64,000 nt of DNA from Mesorhizobium sp. B2-8-5 (GTDB lineage: Bacteria; Pseudomonadota; Alphaproteobacteria; Rhizobiales; Rhizobiaceae), in NCBI RefSeq assembly GCF_006440675.2, contig NZ_CP083951.1, positions 2,947,501-3,011,500 of the forward strand, read 5' to 3'. Below the pieces are notes generated by a model. It saw only the letters and a program-made list of their open reading frames with translations, was not told the DNA's origin and ran no database searches. Made by a program: the position numbers and the translations under genes. Shown piece by piece: positions 16,979-29,938 of the stretch (its first letter is position 1; each line of letters starts with the position of its first letter).

Positions 16979-17665
16979 TCACGCGGCTCGCCGGACCGCT
17001 CCGTCGGCCGCCTGTCTGATCGCGCCAATATTGGCGCGATAGGCGGCCTCGGCGCCACCCTTGAAAACGGCGGAGCCGGCGACGAGCACATTGGCGCCGG
17101 CCGCGGTAACAAGGGGAGCCGTCTCGGGCGTGACGCCGCCGTCGATCTCGATGTCGATCGGACGCTGGCCGACGAGCGCCTTGACACGCCTGACCTTGTC
17201 GATGACCGCCGAAATGAAGGCCTGACCGCCGAAACCCGGATTGACGGTCATCAAAAGCACTAGGTCGAGCCGGTCGAGGACATATTCGATGACGCTTTCC
17301 GGCGTCGACGGGTTGAGCGACACGCCGGCCTTTTTGCCGAGGTTCCTGATCGCCTGCAGCGAGCGGTCGAGATGCGGCCCGGCCTCGGCGTGCACCGTGA
17401 TGATGTCGCAACCGGCGTCGGCGAAGGCGGCGAGATAGGGATCGGCCGGCGCGATCATCAGATGACAGTCGAAGATCTTGTCGGTTCGATCGCGGATCGC
17501 CTTGATCACCGGCGGGCCGAAGGTGATGTTGGGCACGAAATGTCCGTCCATAACGTCGAGATGGATCCAGTCGGCGCCCGCCCGCGCGACCGCTTCGATC
17601 TCGTCGCCGAGCCGCGAGAAATCCGACGACAGAACGGAAGGGGCGATGATGGTCTTTGCGGTCAT
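16979..17665 (-). CDS. cbbE: Ribulose-phosphate 3-epimerase
   Basis: A 228-residue TIM-barrel enzyme interconverting ribulose 5-phosphate and xylulose 5-phosphate in the regeneration phase of the Calvin cycle. Signatures are [13 protein letters not shown] at the N-terminus, [19 protein letters not shown] (metal His and catalytic Asp), [16 protein letters not shown] and DIEIDGGV. It overlaps cbbX by four bases (ATGA). Confidence 0.95.
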   Translation of the reverse strand: MTAKTIIAPSVLSSDFSRLGDEIEAVARAGADWIHLDVMDGHFVPNITFGPPVIKAIRDRTDKIFDCHLMIAPADPYLAAFADAGCDIITVHAEAGPHLDRSLQAIRNLGKKAGVSLNPSTPESVIEYVLDRLDLVLLMTVNPGFGGQAFISAVIDKVRRVKALVGQRPIDIEIDGGVTPETAPLVTAAGANVLVAGSAVFKGGAEAAYRANIGAIRQAADGAVRRAA

Positions 17666-18600
17666 TTGCCTTCTCCTTCCCCGGGCTTCACTGCGAACAC
17701 CCGGCTGGCGGTGATGTCCTCGGCGGAGATCGTCGACAGCGCCTTGGCGTCGAGCGGTTCCCTAGCGCTCTCGAACAGGCGGTTGGCCTGCCGCAGCCGT
17801 GTCCGGTCGAGCGCGTTGCGGATCGAGCGGGCATTGGCGAAATGCGGTTGTGCGCGGCGGCGCGCGATGTAGTCGGCCATTGCGGCGGTTGCCTCGGTGT
17901 CGAACAGGTAGTTTTGCTTTTCGAGCATTTGTTCCGCGATCCTGAGAAGCTCGTCGTCGGAATAATCGGGAAAGTCGATGTGGTGGGCAACGCGTGAACG
18001 GAATCCCGGATTGCTTTCGAAGAAGCGATCCATGCGCTGCGCATAGCCGGCGAGGACGACGACGAGATCGTCGCGCTGGTTCTCCATCACCTGCAGCAGG
18101 ATCTCGATCGCTTCCTGGCCGTAATCCCGTTCGTTCTCAGGGCGATAGAGATAATAGGCCTCGTCGATGAACAGGACGCCGCCCATCGCCTTCTTCAGGA
18201 TCTCCTTGGTCTTGGGGGCCGTATGGCCGATATACTGGCCGACCAGATCGTCGCGGGTAACCGAAACCAGATGGCCCTTGCGGATATAGCCCAGGCGATG
18301 CAGCAGGTCGGCCATGCGCAGCGCGACGGTCGTCTTGCCGGTGCCCGGATTGCCGGTGAAGCTCATATGCAGCGTCGGCGTTTCGTGCGCGAGGCCCATG
18401 CGGCGGCGGGCCCGCTCGACCAGCAGGAGCGCCGCCGTCTCGCGGATGCGTCGCTTGACCGGGGCGAGCCCGATCAGATCGCGGTCGAGCTCGGCCAGGA
18501 CGTCCTTGACGCCGGACGTTTCGAATTCCTCGCGCAGATCGATCGCCGCCGGGGCGGCGGCTTGCGGCACTTGCGTTTCGGCTAAGGCTGGCGCCGGCAT
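17662..18600 (-). CDS. cbbX: CbbX, red-type RuBisCO activase (AAA+)
   Basis: A 312-residue AAA+ ATPase with Walker [11 protein letters not shown], Walker [12 protein letters not shown], and the CbbX pore-loop region [11 protein letters not shown]. It remodels inhibited form IC RuBisCO by pulling on the C-terminus of CbbL, and is usually activated by RuBP. The N-terminal extension ahead of the AAA core is normal for the family. It sits 24 bases after cbbS and overlaps cbbE, as expected for a red-type operon. Confidence 0.96.
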   Translation of the reverse strand: MPAPALAETQVPQAAAPAAIDLREEFETSGVKDVLAELDRDLIGLAPVKRRIRETAALLLVERARRRMGLAHETPTLHMSFTGNPGTGKTTVALRMADLLHRLGYIRKGHLVSVTRDDLVGQYIGHTAPKTKEILKKAMGGVLFIDEAYYLYRPENERDYGQEAIEILLQVMENQRDDLVVVLAGYAQRMDRFFESNPGFRSRVAHHIDFPDYSDDELLRIAEQMLEKQNYLFDTEATAAMADYIARRRAQPHFANARSIRNALDRTRLRQANRLFESAREPLDAKALSTISAEDITASRVFAVKPGEGEGK

Positions 18601-18624
18601 GGTATTTTCCTCCTGTCGCGACGA

Positions 18625-19044
18625 TCAGCCGTATCTCGCCCCGGCCGGCCTGTCGGCCGCATAGGGCTTGGTGGTGTAGCGGATCATGCGGCCCGCGGTT
18701 TCCTGCCTGTCGAGCCGGTAGCCGGGTTCCTCGGCCGGGCGGTTCACGATGAAGGAGAGCTTCACCGATTCCCAGCCCTGCGAGGAATCGAAGGCGACGA
18801 CGCGGATATAGCGATCGCCATAGAGCTTGCGGCATGCGTTGAGCTCCATCATCAGCGCCGCCGCGTCGGGATTGTCGAACATCGGGTGGCCCCACATGTC
18901 CCAATAGGTGTTGCGCGGGTGCGGGTCGTCGGTGAACTCGAGGCTGACGGCCCATTTGTTGTCGATGCAATACTGCACCTGCGCGCGGATCTGATCGTCG
19001 GTCAGGTCGGGCAGGAAGGAAAAGGCCCCTTGGGTTATGCGCAT
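18625..19044 (-). CDS. cbbS: RuBisCO small subunit, form IC
   Basis: A 139-residue protein starting [19 protein letters not shown] at 19044, 11 bases after the cbbL stop. [17 protein letters not shown] and the C-terminal extension ([20 protein letters not shown]) are typical of red-type small subunits, which form a central beta-barrel through this extension. An upstream open frame overlaps cbbL and is not coding. Confidence 0.96.
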   Translation of the reverse strand: MRITQGAFSFLPDLTDDQIRAQVQYCIDNKWAVSLEFTDDPHPRNTYWDMWGHPMFDNPDAAALMMELNACRKLYGDRYIRVVAFDSSQGWESVKLSFIVNRPAEEPGYRLDRQETAGRMIRYTTKPYAADRPAGARYG

Positions 19045-19055
19045 TGTCTGTCTCC

Positions 19056-21631
<2,576 letters not shown>

Positions 21632-21642
21632 TGTCGGTCCTC

Positions 21643-23646
21643 CTAGATGATGAGTTTCAGCGCCGCCGCGGCGACGGCTTCGGGTGTGATGCCGAAATGC
21701 CGATACAGGTCAGGGGCGGGGGCACTGGCGCCGAAGCCGGTCATGCCGACAAAAGCGCCCGTGTCGCCGATCCAGCGATCCCAGCCGAGACGGGCGGCCG
21801 CCTCGATGGCGACGCGCGGCGCCGAGCCGAGGACGGACTTGTGGTAGTCGGCTTCCTGTTCCTCGAACAATTCCCAGCACGGCATCGAGACGACCGCGGC
21901 GGCGACGCCGTGCTGGGTTTCCAGCCGTTCGGCGGCGGCAACGGCGATCTCGACCTCCGAGCCGGTGGCGATCAGCGTCACGGCGCGGTGCGCGGATGGC
22001 TCGCGCAAGACGTAAGCGCCGCGGCCGGACCGGTTCTCGTGGCCATGTACCTGGCGCAGCATCGGCAGGTTCTGGCGCGAGAGCACGAGCACGCTCGGCC
22101 GCGTCCCGCTCTTCAGCGCCAGTTCCCAGCACTCCGCCGTTTCGATGATGTCGGCCGGGCGGAAGACGTTGAGGTTCGGCGTCGCCCGCAGCATCGCCAG
22201 GTGCTCGACCGGCTGATGGGTCGGTCCGTCCTCGCCGAGGCCGATGGAATCGTGCGTCATCACATAGACGACGCGCTGGCTCATGAGCGCCGAGAGCCGC
22301 ATCGCGCCGCGAGCATAGTCGGCGAAGCACAGGAAAGTGCCGCCATAAGGTATGAACCCGCCATGCAGGGCGATGCCGTTCATGGCCGCGGCCATGCCGT
22401 GCTCGCGAATGCCGTAGTGAATATAGCGGCCTGCATAGCCGCCCGGCGCTATGCGATCCATGCCTTTGGTGATCGTCAAGTTCGAATGGGTCAGATCGGC
22501 GGAGCCGCCGACCGTCAGCTCGGTTGCGCCGTTGATCGCGGCGAGCGCCATTTCGGAGGCCTTGCGCGTCGCGACCTTGGTCGCCTTCTCGACATGCTCC
22601 GCGCGGAAGGCATTCAGCGCTTCGAAGACCGCATCGGGCAACTTGCCGGAAAGCGCGCGTTCGAAGTCTTCGCGGCGCGCCGAGGCGGCAAGCCGCCGCT
22701 CCCAGGCGCGCCGCGCCGCCTGGCCGCGTTCGGCGATCTCGCGCCAAGCCGAAAGGATGTCGTGCGGCACGTCGAACGGCGCGTGGGCCCAGCCGATGTT
22801 TTCGCGCGTCGCGGCGATCTCCGCATCGCCCAGCGGCGCGCCATGCGTCTTTTCCGAACCGCCGAGATTGGGGGCGCCCTTGCCGATCACCGTACGGCAG
22901 GCGATCAGGGATGGCCGATCCGAATGCTGTGCTGCCTCGATCGCCGTAGCGACGGCTTCCATGTCGTGGCCGTCCACCGACTGCACATGCCATCCGGCGG
23001 CTTTGAACCGGGCCGGCTGATCCATCGATGTCGAAAGCGAGGTCGGTCCGTCGATGGAGATCGCGTTGTCGTCCCAAAGCACGATCAGGCGGGAGAGCTT
23101 CAGGTGACCCGCGAGGTCGATCGCCTCGTGGCTAATGCCTTCCTGCAGGCAGCCGTCGCCGGCGATCACATAGGTGTAGTGGTCGACGAGATCGGCGCCG
23201 TGGCGGGCGGCCAGCATGCGCTCGGCCAGCGCTATGCCGACAGCGGTCGAAATGCCTTGCCCGAGGGGACCGGTGGTCGTCTCGATACCAAGCGCGTGGC
23301 CATGCTCCGGATGCCCGGCAGTACGGCTGCCCAACTGACGGAACCGCTGCAACTCCTCGATCGGCATGTCCTGGTAGCCGAGCAGGTAATGCAGGGCATA
23401 TTGCAGCATCGAGCCGTGTCCGGCCGAAAGCACGAACCGGTCGCGATCGGGCCAATCCGGCGCCGTCGGATCGATGGCGATGAAGCGGCTGAACAATACC
23501 GTCGCGACATCGGCCATGCCCATCGGCATGCCCGGATGTCCGGAACTGGCCTTCTGCACGCTGTCCATGGCCAGCGCGCGGATGGCGTTCGCCATGTCGC
23601 GCTCGGACACTGCGGCGGTGGGCTTCAATGCTGCCAGGCTGGTCAT
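21643..23646 (-). CDS. cbbT: Transketolase (Calvin cycle)
   Basis: A 667-residue full-length TPP enzyme transferring two-carbon units between sugar phosphates. It has GHPGMPMG and TGPLGQGIS in the N-terminal domain, the TPP motif [13 protein letters not shown] ending near VLWDDNAIS, and the pyrimidine domain TKGMDR...[17 protein letters not shown]. The start MTSLAAL at 23646 was preferred over an ATG seven codons upstream because it follows GAGGATGCC. This one-piece enzyme contrasts with the split transketolase at 59427-61261. Confidence 0.95.
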   Translation of the reverse strand: MTSLAALKPTAAVSERDMANAIRALAMDSVQKASSGHPGMPMGMADVATVLFSRFIAIDPTAPDWPDRDRFVLSAGHGSMLQYALHYLLGYQDMPIEELQRFRQLGSRTAGHPEHGHALGIETTTGPLGQGISTAVGIALAERMLAARHGADLVDHYTYVIAGDGCLQEGISHEAIDLAGHLKLSRLIVLWDDNAISIDGPTSLSTSMDQPARFKAAGWHVQSVDGHDMEAVATAIEAAQHSDRPSLIACRTVIGKGAPNLGGSEKTHGAPLGDAEIAATRENIGWAHAPFDVPHDILSAWREIAERGQAARRAWERRLAASARREDFERALSGKLPDAVFEALNAFRAEHVEKATKVATRKASEMALAAINGATELTVGGSADLTHSNLTITKGMDRIAPGGYAGRYIHYGIREHGMAAAMNGIALHGGFIPYGGTFLCFADYARGAMRLSALMSQRVVYVMTHDSIGLGEDGPTHQPVEHLAMLRATPNLNVFRPADIIETAECWELALKSGTRPSVLVLSRQNLPMLRQVHGHENRSGRGAYVLREPSAHRAVTLIATGSEVEIAVAAAERLETQHGVAAAVVSMPCWELFEEQEADYHKSVLGSAPRVAIEAAARLGWDRWIGDTGAFVGMTGFGASAPAPDLYRHFGITPEAVAAAALKLII

Positions 23647-23656
23647 GGCATCCTCC

Positions 23657-24529
23657 TCACGACACACGTTTCTTGCGTTCGATCAATTGCAGGATGAGCG
23701 GCGTCAGGATCAGCTGCATGGCAAGGTCGAGCTTGTTGCCCGGCACCACTATGGAATTCGGCCGCGACATGAAGGAGTCGTGGATCATTGAAAGCAGGTA
23801 AGGGAAATCGATGCCGCGGGGATTGGCGAAGCGGATCACCAGCATCGATTCGTCGGGGGTCGGGATCCAGCGCGCGATGAACGGGTTCGACGTGTCGACG
23901 ATCGGCACGCGCTGGAAATTGATCGCGGTTTGCGAGAATTGCGGGACGATGTAGCGGACATAGTCCGGCATGCGGCGCAGGATCACGTCCATCACCGCCT
24001 CGGTCGAATAACCGCGCGTGGCGCGGTCGCGATGGATCTTCTGGATCCATTCGAGATTTATGACCGGCACCACGCCGATCTTGAGGTCCGCGTGCCTGGC
24101 CAGATTGATCTTTTCGGTGACGACGCAGCCATGCAGGCCTTCGTAGAAGAGCAGGTCGCTCGGCGCGAATTCGCGCCATTCGGTGAAATGGCCGGGCGGT
24201 GTGCCGTACTGTTTCTCCTCGTCCTCGTCATGGATGTAGGTGCGGGTCTTCCCGCTCCCCCGGCGGCCATATTCCTCGAAAACCTCCTCGAGGATCTCGA
24301 GCTCGTTGGCCTCGGCATGGAAGTGGGTGAAGTTCGGGTTGCCTGCCTTTTCCTGCTTGGCGACCTCCACCTTCATCGCGGCGCGATCGTAGCGATGAAA
24401 GGCGTCGCCTTCGATGAAGGCAGCCTCGATGTTCTCGCGCCGGAAGATCATCTCGAAGATGCGCTTGACCGAGGTCGTGCCCGCGCCCGACGACCCGGTG
24501 ATGGTGATGATGGGGTGCTTCGCCGACAT
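23657..24529 (-). CDS. cbbP: Phosphoribulokinase
   Basis: A 290-residue class I (bacterial) PRK that makes ribulose 1,5-bisphosphate from ribulose 5-phosphate and ATP. Walker A is [33 protein letters not shown] and the [10 protein letters not shown] region match proteobacterial PRKs. It starts eight bases after the cbbF stop and ends ten bases before cbbT. It is a marker enzyme of the Calvin cycle and fits with cbbLS beside it. Confidence 0.95.
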   Translation of the reverse strand: MSAKHPIITITGSSGAGTTSVKRIFEMIFRRENIEAAFIEGDAFHRYDRAAMKVEVAKQEKAGNPNFTHFHAEANELEILEEVFEEYGRRGSGKTRTYIHDEDEEKQYGTPPGHFTEWREFAPSDLLFYEGLHGCVVTEKINLARHADLKIGVVPVINLEWIQKIHRDRATRGYSTEAVMDVILRRMPDYVRYIVPQFSQTAINFQRVPIVDTSNPFIARWIPTPDESMLVIRFANPRGIDFPYLLSMIHDSFMSRPNSIVVPGNKLDLAMQLILTPLILQLIERKKRVS

Positions 24530-24537
24530 GGTTCCGC

Positions 24538-25587
24538 TCAGGCCCTGAAGAGTCCGCGGCGGCTGAACAGCGGCGCACGCTCGCCGATGGCGCTGGGCTC
24601 GGTGTGGTAGCGGGCGATCCGCGCGACTTCCCGCGCGGATCCGAAGACCACGGGTACGCGCTGATGCAGGCTCTCGGGTTCGATTTCCAGGATGCGGGTG
24701 ATCGCATCGGTCGCGGCACCGGCCGCCTGTTCGATCAGATAGGCAATCGGATTGGCCTCATAGACCAGCCGAAGCCGTCCCTGGCTGTAACCCCGGCGTT
24801 GGTCGCCGGGATACAGAAACACGCCGCCGCGCATCAATATGCGGTAGCATTCGGCAACCAAAGAGGCGATCCAGCGCATGTTGAAATCCTTCTCCCGTGG
24901 GCCTTCGGTGCCTTCCAGGCAGTCATCGACATAGAGGCGCACGGCCTCGTCCCAGTGGCGGTAGTTGGCGGCGTTGATGGCGAACTCCTGGGTCCGCTCC
25001 GGAATGATCCGGCTTTCGTAGGCCTGGACGAAGGTGCCTAGCCTGGTCGAATGCACGAAGACGTGCGTGCCGCTGCCGAGCGACAGAACGAGCGCCAACT
25101 GCGGCCCGTAGATAAAGAAGCCGGCGCCCAGCATGTTCGCGCCTGCCTGCAAAAAGGAGGCGGCCGGATCGGCGTCCGGCGCGCCAGTTGCAGGGAGGAG
25201 CGAGAAAATCGTTCCGACCGACACGTTGGTGTCGATGTTGGAGGAGCCGTCCAGCGGGTCAATGGCGACGGCGAGGGGGGCTTGCCTGTCGAGCAGGACA
25301 GGCTGCTCCAGCTCCTCGGAGGCATAGAGCGCGACCGGGGCGCGACGCATGGCGTCGAGGAAGATGTCGTCGGCGAAGACGTCGAGATCCTTCTGGACAT
25401 CGCCGTCGGCATTGGCGCCTCGGGTCCCGGCAAAAGCGGCGCCGAGCGCTCCCTGGTTGATGGCATTGCGGACCTTGGTAGCCGCCTGCGTGAACTGACG
25501 GACGGTGGTGACGACCGCGGATCGGCGTTCGTCCGGCTGATCGCCGAGATAGGAGTTCAGAAAAGCGTCGAGCGTTGCCGCTGGCAT
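24538..25587 (-). CDS. cbbF: Fructose-1,6-bisphosphatase, class I
   Basis: A 349-residue phosphatase and the first gene of the cbb operon. The metal-site motif AIDPLDGSSNIDTNVSVGTIFS is split by normal family spacing, and GGVFLYPGDQRRGYSQGRLRLVYEANP lies near the C-terminus. The start MPAATLDAFL at 25587 follows GGGAGGTTACG. It probably also hydrolyses sedoheptulose 1,7-bisphosphate, as cbb-encoded enzymes often do. It is divergent from cbbR across 119 bases. Confidence 0.95.
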   Translation of the reverse strand: MPAATLDAFLNSYLGDQPDERRSAVVTTVRQFTQAATKVRNAINQGALGAAFAGTRGANADGDVQKDLDVFADDIFLDAMRRAPVALYASEELEQPVLLDRQAPLAVAIDPLDGSSNIDTNVSVGTIFSLLPATGAPDADPAASFLQAGANMLGAGFFIYGPQLALVLSLGSGTHVFVHSTRLGTFVQAYESRIIPERTQEFAINAANYRHWDEAVRLYVDDCLEGTEGPREKDFNMRWIASLVAECYRILMRGGVFLYPGDQRRGYSQGRLRLVYEANPIAYLIEQAAGAATDAITRILEIEPESLHQRVPVVFGSAREVARIARYHTEPSAIGERAPLFSRRGLFRA

Positions 25588-25656
25588 CGTAACCTCCCGG
25601 TCCGGCGTATTTCCCAGGCGCCGGATGGAGAGATGAAACCAAACGGTCCAAGATAA

Positions 25657-25676
25657 GTAAAATTCAATAACTTTAC
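25657..25676. promoter_or_regulatory. Probable CbbR operator between cbbF and cbbR
   Basis: The sequence gtaaaattcaataactttac has 5-bp inverted ends (gtaaa and tttac). Inside it, TAA-N7-TAA (25658-25670) fits the TNA-N7-TNA pattern described for CbbR. The region is AT-rich between two divergent genes. Binding is inferred. Confidence 0.6.
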
Positions 25677-25706
25677 CTTGGCGCTAAAAATAATTTAGTA
25701 TGCTGC

Positions 25707-26696
25707 ATGAGGACTCTCACGCTCAAGCAATTCAAGACCGTCCAGGCCATCGTCAGCCACGGGAAAATCGTGAGCGCGGCCAAGGTGTTAGGCCTCTCTC
25801 CTCCAGCGGTTACGATCCAGTTGCGACAAGTGGAGGAGGAGTTCCAGCTGGCCTTGTTCGACCGGACGTCGGACGGCATGCGTCCTACTACCGCAGGGCT
25901 GGCCTTCGTCGAGGCCGCGCAGGCCATCGAGGAGCGGCTGCGCATGCTTGAAGACGAGATGGACGCCATCAAGGGCGTGCGCGCCGGCAGCCTGAGGCTC
26001 GGCGTCGTCTCCACCGCCAAATATTTCGCGCCGCGGCTGATGGCCGGCTTCATGAAGGAACATCCCGACATCGACATGCGGCTTGCCATCGGCAATAGAG
26101 CCGAAACGATCGACAGGCTGAAGAATCACGACATCGACATCGCGCTGATGGGCCGTCCACCCAAGGAAGTTTCGGTGCGCGCTTCGGTCTTCGGCGACCA
26201 TCCGCTGGTCATCATCGCGCCGCCCGAACACAAACTGGTTTCGGCACGCGACATTTCCAAGGAAAGGATCGCCGAGGAGCATTTCCTGATCCGCGAGCCA
26301 GGCTCGGGCACGCGCATCTCGCTGGAGATATTCCTGAGCGACGTGCCTGGCCGGATCGACGATCTCGGCGTCGAGATGGGGTCGAACGAGACGATCAAGC
26401 AGGCGGTGATGGCAGGTCTCGGTATTGCCTTCATCTCCGCCCACACCATCGCCGCGGAAACGGAAGCCGGTCGGCTCGTCATTCTCGACGTGGCCGGCAT
26501 GCCGATCCGCCGGCAATGGTTTTCGGTGATGCGCACCGATCACGTGATCTCGCCCGCGATGGCAACCTTCAACGATTTCCTGATGCGCAAGGGCGCGACT
26601 TACCTGCCCCTGTTCGGCAAACTGTATCCACATGCCGAAGCGGATGAAGCAGCGCCGACACGGCAAGCGAGAACGCCTGCAAGGCGGCCCAAGTGA
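25707..26696 (+). CDS. cbbR: CbbR, LysR-type activator of the cbb operon
   Basis: A 329-residue LysR regulator with an N-terminal winged HTH (LKQFKTVQAIVSHGKIVSAA and GLSPPAVTIQLRQVEEEF) and a periplasmic-binding-like effector domain. CbbR proteins sense RuBP, NADPH or related metabolites. It is divergent from cbbF, the classical arrangement. The C-terminal tail is rich in charged residues and Ala. Confidence 0.93.
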   Translation: MRTLTLKQFKTVQAIVSHGKIVSAAKVLGLSPPAVTIQLRQVEEEFQLALFDRTSDGMRPTTAGLAFVEAAQAIEERLRMLEDEMDAIKGVRAGSLRLGVVSTAKYFAPRLMAGFMKEHPDIDMRLAIGNRAETIDRLKNHDIDIALMGRPPKEVSVRASVFGDHPLVIIAPPEHKLVSARDISKERIAEEHFLIREPGSGTRISLEIFLSDVPGRIDDLGVEMGSNETIKQAVMAGLGIAFISAHTIAAETEAGRLVILDVAGMPIRRQWFSVMRTDHVISPAMATFNDFLMRKGATYLPLFGKLYPHAEADEAAPTRQARTPARRPK

Positions 26697-26909
26697 AACG
26701 CCTGACATATCGGCTGTCGGGGATCGTGCGAAAAGGTTGGGGAAGGGCGTGAGCAATGGGTCATCGCCATGGTGGTCGGCAGGCCTGCATGGCATATTGC
26801 TGATGGAAGGGCAGGGCAGCAATTCACACAAGGCGGAAGTGCAGCCAAACCTGCAGGCAAATCGCATGCGTCCCGGCGTGGGGTTCGGGATTTCGAAGGG
26901 GAAGGGGCA

Positions 26910-27110
26910 ATGCTTTATACAATCGTGATGATGGTCTGCATGACGACCGTGCCGCAGACCTGTGAGCAACGCGAGGAAATGGCGGACGGCCTGGCCATGA
27001 ATCCCGGAGTGGCCTTCATGCAGGCACAGCCGCTGGTCGCGCATTGGCTGGACACACATCCCGGCTATTTCGTGCAGCGCTGGCGCGTGCTGCCCGGCCG
27101 GAGCAGCTAG
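26910..27110 (+). CDS. Small Cys-containing protein, paralogue of the gene at 14783-14992
   Basis: A 66-residue protein. The ATG at 26910 follows GAAGGGGAAGGGG, a purine-rich ribosome site. It shares with the 14783 gene the pattern V-C-x4-P-x2-C, then M-x3-P, then A-x-W-x3-H-P-x3-V-x-R-W-basic. Its hydrophobic start (LYTIVMMVCMTT) is short. It is convergent with the lut-like operon. The function is unknown. The bases 26697-26909 before it hold no other gene that I can support. Confidence 0.65.
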   Translation: MLYTIVMMVCMTTVPQTCEQREEMADGLAMNPGVAFMQAQPLVAHWLDTHPGYFVQRWRVLPGRSS

Positions 27111-27130
27111 AGCAATTCCAGGAAGAGTTA
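27108..27130. repeat. End of a rhizobial intergenic repeat
   Basis: The sequence tagagcaattccaggaagag matches the outer end of the fuller element at 35904-35999 (which on the minus strand begins ttagagcaattcca). It overlaps the stop codon of the microprotein gene and lies between convergent genes. Confidence 0.5.
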
Positions 27131-27754
27131 TTTCTTCGCGGCAAGCGTCTCCGAGACGGTCTTGGCCAGCTGGTAAAGCCGCTGCTCGATTATCGTCGGC
27201 ACGTCACAGACGTAGGTCAGTGATTGCGCGCGCTCCGTGAAGATGCGCGTCGCGAAATTCAGCTGGTCGGTCCGCCGCTCGACCTCGTCCTGATCCGCGC
27301 CGGGTTTTGTCCGCAACGCATCGACGTCGGACGCTTGCTTGCGCAAGTCGGCGGCCATTTCGAGCTGCCTGTGGGCATAACGGGAAATGCCGGAAATGAC
27401 GTGCGAACGCTCGGCGTCCATGTGGTCGAACATGCCCTGCACGAGCATCGCCATTTTCGGCGCAAGCTGCTCGGCCGGAAGCGATGCCGCAAAATCCCTG
27501 ATTTTCTTCTGAGCGTCGCCGAGCGGCAGCCGCCGCGCCGAGACGTCCTCGACAAGGGCGGAGACCGATGAGTCGTTTGACCAGTCCTTGGCCGACGGCG
27601 GAAGGTCCGGCCCGTTCCAGACCTGGCCGAGCGACAATTGCGGCACCTTGCGCTGGACGCAGGGCCAGCCCGGATCGGCGGTCGCCGCCCCGGCATTCGC
27701 GCCCGGCGCTAGCATGGCGACCACAACCAGGCTGCGAGCAAGCATTCCCGTCAT
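27128..27754 (-). CDS. Exported protein at the end of the PQQ-linked ABC operon (lutG-like position)
   Basis: A 208-residue protein with a signal peptide (MLARSLVVVAMLAPGANAGAA). I do not recognise a named domain. The mature chain begins with WPCVQRKVPQLSLGQVWNGP, is mostly helical in character with many charged residues, and has one more Cys in LTYVCDVPTIIEQRL. The start overlaps the permease stop (TGATG). An exported protein follows the permease gene also in the Methylobacterium lut cluster (lutG), so it may be its counterpart, but sequence similarity was not tested. Confidence 0.75.
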   Translation of the reverse strand: MTGMLARSLVVVAMLAPGANAGAATADPGWPCVQRKVPQLSLGQVWNGPDLPPSAKDWSNDSSVSALVEDVSARRLPLGDAQKKIRDFAASLPAEQLAPKMAMLVQGMFDHMDAERSHVISGISRYAHRQLEMAADLRKQASDVDALRTKPGADQDEVERRTDQLNFATRIFTERAQSLTYVCDVPTIIEQRLYQLAKTVSETLAAKK

Positions 27755-28629
27755 CAGGCATTTCCTCCCGTATCCTGCTTGCGGGTCATCAGGCCGCGCG
27801 AGGGGTCGTAGGCGATGATGGCTCCGGCCAGAAACAGCAGCGTGCATCCGGCGACGACGCCCAGCGACACCCAATCGATCTGACCGTAAAAGGCGAAGCG
27901 GATGAGTTCGACCGCGTAGGTGAACGGATTGACGATGCAGATCTTGTAGAGGAGAGGGCTGGCTTCCTGGATGCGCCACAACGGATACAAGGCGGGTGAG
28001 GCGAAATAGCCAGGGAATATGACGAAGTTCATGATGCCGGCAAAGTTTTCGAGTTGCTTGATCACCGAGGATAAAAGCATCCCGAGGGCGCAAAGCATCA
28101 TGCCCGACAGAAACAGCGCCGGCAGCACGAACAGGTAGCCAAGGGGCGGCGCCTTGACGCCCCAGAACCAGGCCACGATCAGGAACGCGTAGACCTGCGC
28201 GATCGATACGGCGACGCCGGCGAGCATCTTGGACACCAACAGAAACCAGCGCGGAAATGGGCTGACAAGCAGGGTGCGCATATTGCCCATCTCGCGGTCG
28301 TAGACCATCGACAGCGAAGACTGCATGCCAGAGAACAGAAGGATCATGCCGCACAGGCCGGGCGTGATGTAGACCTCGTAAAGGACGTAGGTTTTATAGG
28401 GCGGTATGATCGAGACGCCGAGCACCTGGCGAAAGCCGGCGGCGAAGATGAACAGCCAGACGAGCGGCCTGACCAGCGAGGAGATGAAGCGCTCGCGTTG
28501 ATGCAGGAAACGCAGGCACTCGCGCAGGACGATGCCCTTGAGGCAGACGAGATAGTGGCGCGGACCGAACGCGTCCGACCTCTCCGGCGTGACGGAGGCG
28601 ACCTTTTGCGGCATCGCGGACGTGCTCAT
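27754..28629 (-). CDS. ABC-2 type permease of the PQQ-associated transporter (lutF-like)
   Basis: A 291-residue inner-membrane protein with six predicted hydrophobic segments, of the ABC-2 family (FISSLVRPLVWLFIFAAGF, then YDREMGNMRTLLVSPFPRWFLLVSKML). The start MSTSAM at 28629 overlaps the ATPase stop as ATGA. ABC-2 permeases are usually exporters, although the operon also carries a periplasmic binding protein. Based on gene content it corresponds to the permease of the lut cluster. The transported species is not known from sequence. Confidence 0.85.
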   Translation of the reverse strand: MSTSAMPQKVASVTPERSDAFGPRHYLVCLKGIVLRECLRFLHQRERFISSLVRPLVWLFIFAAGFRQVLGVSIIPPYKTYVLYEVYITPGLCGMILLFSGMQSSLSMVYDREMGNMRTLLVSPFPRWFLLVSKMLAGVAVSIAQVYAFLIVAWFWGVKAPPLGYLFVLPALFLSGMMLCALGMLLSSVIKQLENFAGIMNFVIFPGYFASPALYPLWRIQEASPLLYKICIVNPFTYAVELIRFAFYGQIDWVSLGVVAGCTLLFLAGAIIAYDPSRGLMTRKQDTGGNA

Positions 28630-29420
28630 GGCGAAATCTCCGCAATGCCGGTCGTCTCGCTGCGGTTGAGCTTCGAGAAGGCGTCGCGGATCGAACCGGC
28701 GCCGCTGGCCTGGATGAGATCGGACACCGTGCCGCTGGCGACAAGGTTGCCCTGTCGCAGCACGACGGCATGGTCGCTGTCGTCGACTTCGTCGATCAGG
28801 TGCGTGGCCCACAGAACGCCGATGCCTTCGGTTTCGACGAGCCTGCGGATGGTGGCCAGGATGCCGGCGCGCGACTGGACGTCGAGACCGACGGTCGCCT
28901 CGTCGAGCAGCAGCAGGGAGGGGCGGTGGAGCAGAGCCCTGGCGATTTCGATCCGTCGCATCTGGCCGCCGGAGAGAGAACGGGCCTTGTCATGCTCACG
29001 GCCCTGCATGTCGACCGTTTCGAGCAGGGCGGCGATGCGCTGCCGGGCTTCGCCGCCGCCGATACCGTGCAGCGAGGCATGGTAGGAGAGGTTCTGGTAC
29101 ACGCTGAGATCGAGGTCGAGCGTACGTGCCTGGAACACGATGCCGACACATCTGAGCGCTTCGCCGGAAGCGCGGCGGATGTCATGGCCGAAGATGCGGA
29201 TCGATCCATGGCGGGTGTCGTAAAGGTGGCTGATCAGCGAGAACAAGGTTGTCTTGCCCGCCCCGTTGAGGCCGAGCAGCACCGTGAAGGTCGCCGGGGC
29301 GATCGAGAACGACACGTTGTTCAGCGCCCGTTTGGGACCGTAGGAATGGCTGACGCCGACGACGTCGAGCGCCGCCACCTCATTTCCCGAACCGCCTGTC
29401 CGTACATGCTGCACGCCCAT
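28626..29420 (-). CDS. ABC transporter ATPase, PQQ-dependent alcohol dehydrogenase-associated type (lutE-like)
   Basis: A 264-residue ATPase with Walker A GLNGAGKTTLF, signature LSGGQMRRIEIARAL, Walker B LLLLDEATVGLD and H-loop WATHLIDE. The ATG at 29420 is used; a GTG directly before it is possible. The family is recognised in databases as associated with PQQ alcohol dehydrogenase systems (TIGR03864 type, from memory). It is coupled to the permease gene. Confidence 0.86.
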   Translation of the reverse strand: MGVQHVRTGGSGNEVAALDVVGVSHSYGPKRALNNVSFSIAPATFTVLLGLNGAGKTTLFSLISHLYDTRHGSIRIFGHDIRRASGEALRCVGIVFQARTLDLDLSVYQNLSYHASLHGIGGGEARQRIAALLETVDMQGREHDKARSLSGGQMRRIEIARALLHRPSLLLLDEATVGLDVQSRAGILATIRRLVETEGIGVLWATHLIDEVDDSDHAVVLRQGNLVASGTVSDLIQASGAGSIRDAFSKLNRSETTGIAEISP

Positions 29421-29459
29421 CACCCTGTTCTCATGCGCCCGGTCCCCATTTGCCGGTTT

Positions 29460-29906
29460 TCATTTGATTGTGATCTTGCCCTTCAGGCCCTTGTCGGCAA
29501 GGTCGGGGACGGACCACGTGTATTCGCCGGGGCGCACGGTGTGGAACTGAACCAATATGGTTCCCGCATCGTCGAATTCGAGCCAGGCCGGTGCGCCGGC
29601 CATGTGCACCTCGAGATCGTTTATGACGATCTGGTCGATCCAGACGTTGCGCCAGAGATCGGTCATGAACTTGTATTCGAAGCCGCCGTGAGATGTGATC
29701 TTCCAGCGATAGCCTTGGCCGGCGACCAGTTCGAAATCCGTCCGATTGACGTCGTAGCTGGATTTGTCCGAGCCCAGGACAAGCCCGGGGAGGTTCTTGC
29801 TGGATCGCGTCACCTTTGGGGCATCATCGTCGTCGGCACTGGCCGCGAGCGGGGCAACCGCCAGCCCGACAAGAACGGCGAAGGCAATCATGCGACTGGT
29901 CTTCAT
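29460..29906 (-). CDS. Small exported beta-rich protein (cupredoxin-like, without copper ligands)
   Basis: A 148-residue protein with a signal peptide (MIAFAVLVGLAVAPLAASA) followed by an acidic DDDDA. The mature part looks like a cupredoxin-type beta-sandwich (DFELVAGQGYRWKITSHG early, RPGEYTWSVPDLADKGLKG at the end), but it has no Cys and no Cys-x-His copper site. The acidic patch and several Asp/Glu residues could bind another metal, which would fit a lanthanide transport operon. That is speculation. It lies between the beta-propeller and ATPase genes. Confidence 0.75.
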   Translation of the reverse strand: MKTSRMIAFAVLVGLAVAPLAASADDDDAPKVTRSSKNLPGLVLGSDKSSYDVNRTDFELVAGQGYRWKITSHGGFEYKFMTDLWRNVWIDQIVINDLEVHMAGAPAWLEFDDAGTILVQFHTVRPGEYTWSVPDLADKGLKGKITIK

Positions 29907-29938
29907 GGAGCGAACTTCCTGGCTTGCTTGGGACATCG

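Noticed and set aside
26632..26928. A 98-codon plus-strand frame between cbbR and the microprotein gene
   Set aside because: It overlaps the end of cbbR, has low-complexity composition and no ribosome site.
29460..29906. Interpretation of the small exported protein as a blue copper cupredoxin
   Set aside because: It has no Cys and lacks the Cys/His/Met copper ligands.
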